Source of the DNA: Hungatella sp. UBA3048
GTDB taxonomy: Bacteria > Bacillota > Clostridia > Lachnospirales > Lachnospiraceae
Assembly: GCA_002367105.1 (NCBI GenBank)
Contig: DFCS01000035.1
Location: 12,033-72,471 of the forward strand
DNA: 60,439 nucleotides
Reading direction: 5' to 3'
Within the stretch, counting starts at the first letter, position 1. Every line of letters begins with the position of its first letter. The notes beneath the pieces are model-generated. The model was given only the letters and a program-made list of their open reading frames with translations, was not told the origin of the DNA and searched no databases. This document shows positions 57,855-60,439 of the stretch, piece by piece. The position numbers were made by a program, and so were the translations under genes.

Positions 57855-59063
57855 TCATGCCTCCAGATATGCAAATTCAATCACATCACATTCATTAAAT
57901 TTAGCAAGCCGTTTCATACAGCCGCTTACGGCTGCCTGAAGCTTTTTTGTTTGCCTGATTCCATCTTCATACCAGATATTTTTAACAACCAGCGTACCCT
58001 TCTTTAAGTCAGCGACTGCTTCCACACGTCCGATAAAACTATTCCCATAAAGCATCGGTAAAACATAAAAACCATATTTACGTTTGTCAGCCGGAGTATA
58101 GATTTCCCAGGTGTATTCAAAGCCAAACAGTGCCCGGATCAGCTTTCTGTCCCACATCATACAGTCAAGCGGTGCAATCAGTTCACAGCGTGGTTTAAAG
58201 GTATCGGTTTGTAATACCGTTTCTATCAGTAATAAATCCTCTGCCTGGCAGAAAAGAATGTCCTTTAAACCGTCTACACTGATTTGCAGAATTTTCCCTT
58301 CGTCAAGCAATTCTTTGAACATTTCGGTTCTTTGAGGAGTTTTAAGCCCCCAAATATTTAACCATGCATCGGAAGGCCGATTCCATAGAAGCCCTACTGC
58401 GCCTATCCGACGAAGAATACGCCATTTTTGATGCTCAAATTCATCCGGCAGAGGGTCAGGAATGTCGAGGAGCTGGGCAGGCAAATACTTATGGGTGAGG
58501 TCGTAATACTTTCTTGAGCCTTTTTTATGGTGAATGATCAGCTCACCGGTAGAATATAACTGCTCCAGCACCGCCCGTGACGCATTGGTATCGCCGCTCC
58601 AATTACCGCTCCAGTGAATGGAAGAGTGCCAGTGAATGCTGCCCTTTATGGGTAAGCTGTCAGAGCCGACCGCTCCGTTTGCCTGGATGTAATCCTTCGT
58701 GTTTGCTTCCAACTCCTTCAGTTCTTTGAAACGCCTTCCGCCTTCCCGTGCAGCCTTCCGATAACGTTCAAAATACGGCCAGTCTTCTGTGGGAATGATG
58801 GAAAGATTTTTATCGGGATAATCCACAAGCATTCGGTCGTTGTACAATAGCTCATAAAGCGTTTGCTTTGTAAAGCCTTTGACACGGGACTGCAGGGTAA
58901 GCTCCGCATTCTTTCCGCAGGAATCAACCGGATCAAATTGGATACAGCCTGCCTGGCGCACAAAGTCAAAGGCGCCCTGTTTCCCGTTAAATTTGTAATC
59001 GCCCAGCAGCCCGTGTTTAAGAAGCATAAAATGTCTTGCCTGTTTGTTCGTTAAAGTGATCAT
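57855..59063 (-). CDS. Winged-helix YcaQ-like DNA glycosylase family protein
   Basis: 402 residues of the HTH_42 family. Starts LTNKQARHFMLLKHGLLGDYKFNGKQGAFDFVRQAGCIQFDPVDSCGKNAELTLQSRVKGF; IQFDP-(V/I) is a hallmark. YcaQ/AlkX of E. coli excises interstrand cross-links using a Q-x-Q/Q-x-D motif. Here a C-terminal YTWEIYTPADKRKYGFYVLPML block is typical. Enzymatic activity in this homologue is inferred from family. No signal or membrane segment. Confidence 0.85.
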   Translation of the reverse strand: MITLTNKQARHFMLLKHGLLGDYKFNGKQGAFDFVRQAGCIQFDPVDSCGKNAELTLQSRVKGFTKQTLYELLYNDRMLVDYPDKNLSIIPTEDWPYFERYRKAAREGGRRFKELKELEANTKDYIQANGAVGSDSLPIKGSIHWHSSIHWSGNWSGDTNASRAVLEQLYSTGELIIHHKKGSRKYYDLTHKYLPAQLLDIPDPLPDEFEHQKWRILRRIGAVGLLWNRPSDAWLNIWGLKTPQRTEMFKELLDEGKILQISVDGLKDILFCQAEDLLLIETVLQTDTFKPRCELIAPLDCMMWDRKLIRALFGFEYTWEIYTPADKRKYGFYVLPMLYGNSFIGRVEAVADLKKGTLVVKNIWYEDGIRQTKKLQAAVSGCMKRLAKFNECDVIEFAYLEA

Positions 59064-59157
59064 AGGTTTTCTCCCAATAAATTACCAGTTTCATAATTAT
59101 CTGTTTTTAGATATAGTAATGTTCGAACTTTATTTTTTTACGGAGCGGTGTTTATAG

Positions 59158-59781
59158 CTACATGGCATGAAGTTTTTTCAACAATTTATTGATACGAGCT
59201 TGCTGAGGCGGTGTTAAGCCGGATTTCCGTTCTTCTAAAACTTTAATAAAATCACTTGCATTTTCACTATTAAAGCAGATTGCCGCCCTTTCAGCATGTT
59301 GGGGTACTTCCTTGGGTCTGCATTTTTGAAGATGGTTTATGATTATTGGAAAGACTGTTTCCGCATAGCTGCCGTTAGCTTTGCACAATTTTGCAAATAC
59401 GCTTATGCTGTTATCAACTGTGATAACGCTTCCTTCTTCATAAGCCGATTTAATCTCTGATAATTTTTCGAAAATAGGTTGAGAAGCATACTCCGCTATC
59501 TTTGCTAATGCCATCATACTTCCCCATACCAATCGATTGTTTTTGGAGCGCAGACAGGAAATAAATTCATTTGCGTAATCGGAAATCAATTTTGGGTTTC
59601 TTTCACCTATTTCATACAATACCTTAATACAGTCATTGGCAACTGCTTTATCGGTACCTTTGAATCCGTCAACTATTTCCCTGATTCCGTCAGAATCATT
59701 GTGTTGATACAGATATTCAGCCAATTCAATATTTGGTATTTCATCATTACGTCCCAGCTTGCAGGCCAACTTTTCTATCAT
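59158..59781 (-). CDS. HEAT-like helical repeat protein
   Basis: 207 residues from the ATG 7 bases after GGAGG; an upstream ATG at 59811 overlaps that site. Sequence is all helical with HEAT-type pairs (GIREIVDGFKGTDKAVANDCIKVLYEIGER, RLVWGSMMALAKIAEYAS, RPKEVPQHAERAAICFNSENASDFIKVLEER). No catalytic motif. Such proteins usually act as protein-binding scaffolds; partner unknown. Confidence 0.75.
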   Translation of the reverse strand: MIEKLACKLGRNDEIPNIELAEYLYQHNDSDGIREIVDGFKGTDKAVANDCIKVLYEIGERNPKLISDYANEFISCLRSKNNRLVWGSMMALAKIAEYASQPIFEKLSEIKSAYEEGSVITVDNSISVFAKLCKANGSYAETVFPIIINHLQKCRPKEVPQHAERAAICFNSENASDFIKVLEERKSGLTPPQQARINKLLKKLHAM

Positions 59782-60099
59782 ATAAAGACCTCCGAAAATA
59801 TTGTTATCCATAATTTGATATTATCCATACCTTATAAAATGATTATACCATAATTGAGAAGGTAATGAGAAGCCTCGTCTTTCAGTCTTTTTTATCTATT
59901 TGATATTGTGGTAGATCCAGAGGAGGAGGTTGCAATAAAACGGAGCGGTCATCCTCAAAATAAAAAAATATCGAAAGATGTATGCACTTGACCATGCCTG
60001 ATGAATACGTTTACGCCGGTCGGATACCGGGGTGATGAGAATGGAGCCTGGGTAAAATTAGATCATAACCGGTCAGATAAAAAAATAAAAAAACCACTC
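59782..60099. other. Gene-free stretch before the T-box promoter
   Basis: About 300 bases. It includes a short coding-looking remnant around 59909-59995 that reads VVDPEEEVAIKRSGHPQNKK before a stop and has no matching start; it may be the end of a lost gene. AT-rich sequence with runs of A follows. No other feature is supported. Confidence 0.4.
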
Positions 60100-60128
60100 T
60101 TGACAAATAAATCAAAACAACATATACT
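60100..60128 (+). promoter_or_regulatory. Promoter of the T-box transcript
   Basis: Perfect TTGACA (60100-60105), 17-base spacer, TATACT (60123-60128). Start expected near 60135, at the base of stem I of the T-box. Confidence 0.88.
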
Positions 60129-60134
60129 AGTCAA

Positions 60135-60428
60135 TAACTTCATAAACAAGTAAAAGCGTTGATAAGAACAAGTAGCAGTACGATGGACCACACAGAAAGC
60201 AGCCGGCAGATGAGAGGCGCGTGGAATACGGATTGCGAATACATCTTTGAGCTTCGCACCAAACGGCTGAGATGCCAAGTAGGCTGCGACGGATTCCCGC
60301 ACCCGTTATTGTGCTAGAGTATCGCATCAGGTACTCAAAGAGGTAGACAGCGTGAGCTGTTTATAAACTTAAGGTGGTAACACGAGACTTCAGCCTCGTC
60401 CTTTTGATAGGACGGGGCTTATTTTTAG
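60135..60428 (+). ncRNA. T-box leader, probably alanine-specific (GCC specifier)
   Basis: A tRNA-sensing riboswitch. Stem I begins around GATAAGAACAAGTAGC and contains AGATGAGAGG and CTGAGATGCCAAGTAGG. By comparison with the tyrS T-box (specifier, one purine, AGTAGG) the specifier triplet is GCC, alanine. The antiterminator has GGTGGTAACACG (60373-60384), close to the T-box TGGNACCGCG, and the terminator is CCTCGTCC-TTTTGAT-AGGACGGGG with a T-rich tail (60395-60428). The regulated gene, perhaps alaS, lies beyond the right edge. Confidence 0.85.
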
Positions 60429-60439
60429 TTTGCGCGCCA

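Noticed and set aside
59909..59995. Small gene reading VVDPEEEVAIKRSGHPQNKK
   Set aside because: No start codon with a ribosome site and the upstream frame is broken; at most a gene remnant.
1..60439. CRISPR array, prophage or insertion sequence
   Set aside because: No regularly spaced repeats with unique spacers, no transposase or integrase-like protein, and the only tandem repeat is two identical 52-bp units with no spacers.

Overview
The window looks like a chromosomal segment of a spore-forming, fermentative clostridium of the Lachnospiraceae type (Lacrimispora / Clostridium cluster XIVa-like). This is inferred from two small spore-coat genes, a T-box leader, YesM/YesN-type sugar regulation, an NAD(P)-linked bifurcating [FeFe] hydrogenase and several other [FeFe] hydrogenase-like genes, and moderate GC with strong AGGAGG ribosome binding sites. 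I see no phage, transposase, CRISPR array or replication origin.

Layout. 1-132: partial tRNA-Pro with its promoter (minus). 521-4495: ogt, a lipoprotein, and a minus-strand nitrate/sulfonate/THI5-type ABC importer behind a short leader that ends in an intrinsic terminator. 4564-7288: a tandem 52-bp repeat, then purine nucleoside phosphorylase and adenine deaminase. 7398-12058: [2Fe-2S] protein, PAS-containing sensory [FeFe] hydrogenase, SpoIIE-type phosphatase and a group B [FeFe] hydrogenase. 12113-12545: two spore-coat genes. 12681-21908: a glucuronide-type locus (GH2 enzyme, YesN, YesM; divergent sugar ABC importer and epimerase). 22079-27118: hnd electron-bifurcating hydrogenase operon with an embedded HATPase gene (minus). 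27353-30595: divergent operon DRTGG / RsbT-like ATPase / HydS-like hydrogenase / DRTGG / PHP. 30742-34048: secreted polysaccharide deacetylase and a YtrA-type GntR-ABC operon. 34335-43179: ferredoxin-fused aldo-keto reductase, rRNA methyltransferase, ECF S component with a DUF4430 protein, sirtuin-like protein, hisHF, ung, uppP, HPr-like protein, DAHP synthase. 43353-47595: beta-flower protein, RpiR regulator, PTS EIICB and GH4 phospho-alpha-glucosidase. 48037-51018: second RpiR regulator, a decayed PIN-PhoH gene, pdxST. 51184-57709: Crp-type regulator, nucleoside hydrolase and a BMP/Nup nucleoside importer. 57855-60439: YcaQ-like protein, HEAT-like protein and a complete promoter plus T-box leader whose gene lies past the right edge.

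How the parts fit. The most striking theme is hydrogen/redox metabolism and sensing. One catalytic bifurcating hydrogenase (HndABCD), one group B enzyme and two sensory-type hydrogenases are encoded within 23 kb. They are interleaved with signalling proteins: two HATPase proteins, one SpoIIE phosphatase, two DRTGG proteins and one PHP protein. One sensory-type protein keeps all four H-cluster cysteine ligands but has alanine at the proton-relay cysteine, as reported for the putative sensory enzyme HydS of Thermotoga maritima. I infer a hydrogen-sensing phosphorylation or partner-switching circuit, but the sequence does not prove it. A second theme is nucleoside salvage (punA-ade at one end, nucleoside hydrolase plus BMP importer at the other). 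A third is structured intergenic DNA: a dispersed hairpin element showing compensatory changes, a leader RNA I cannot assign, a T-box, and a T-box-like terminator elsewhere.
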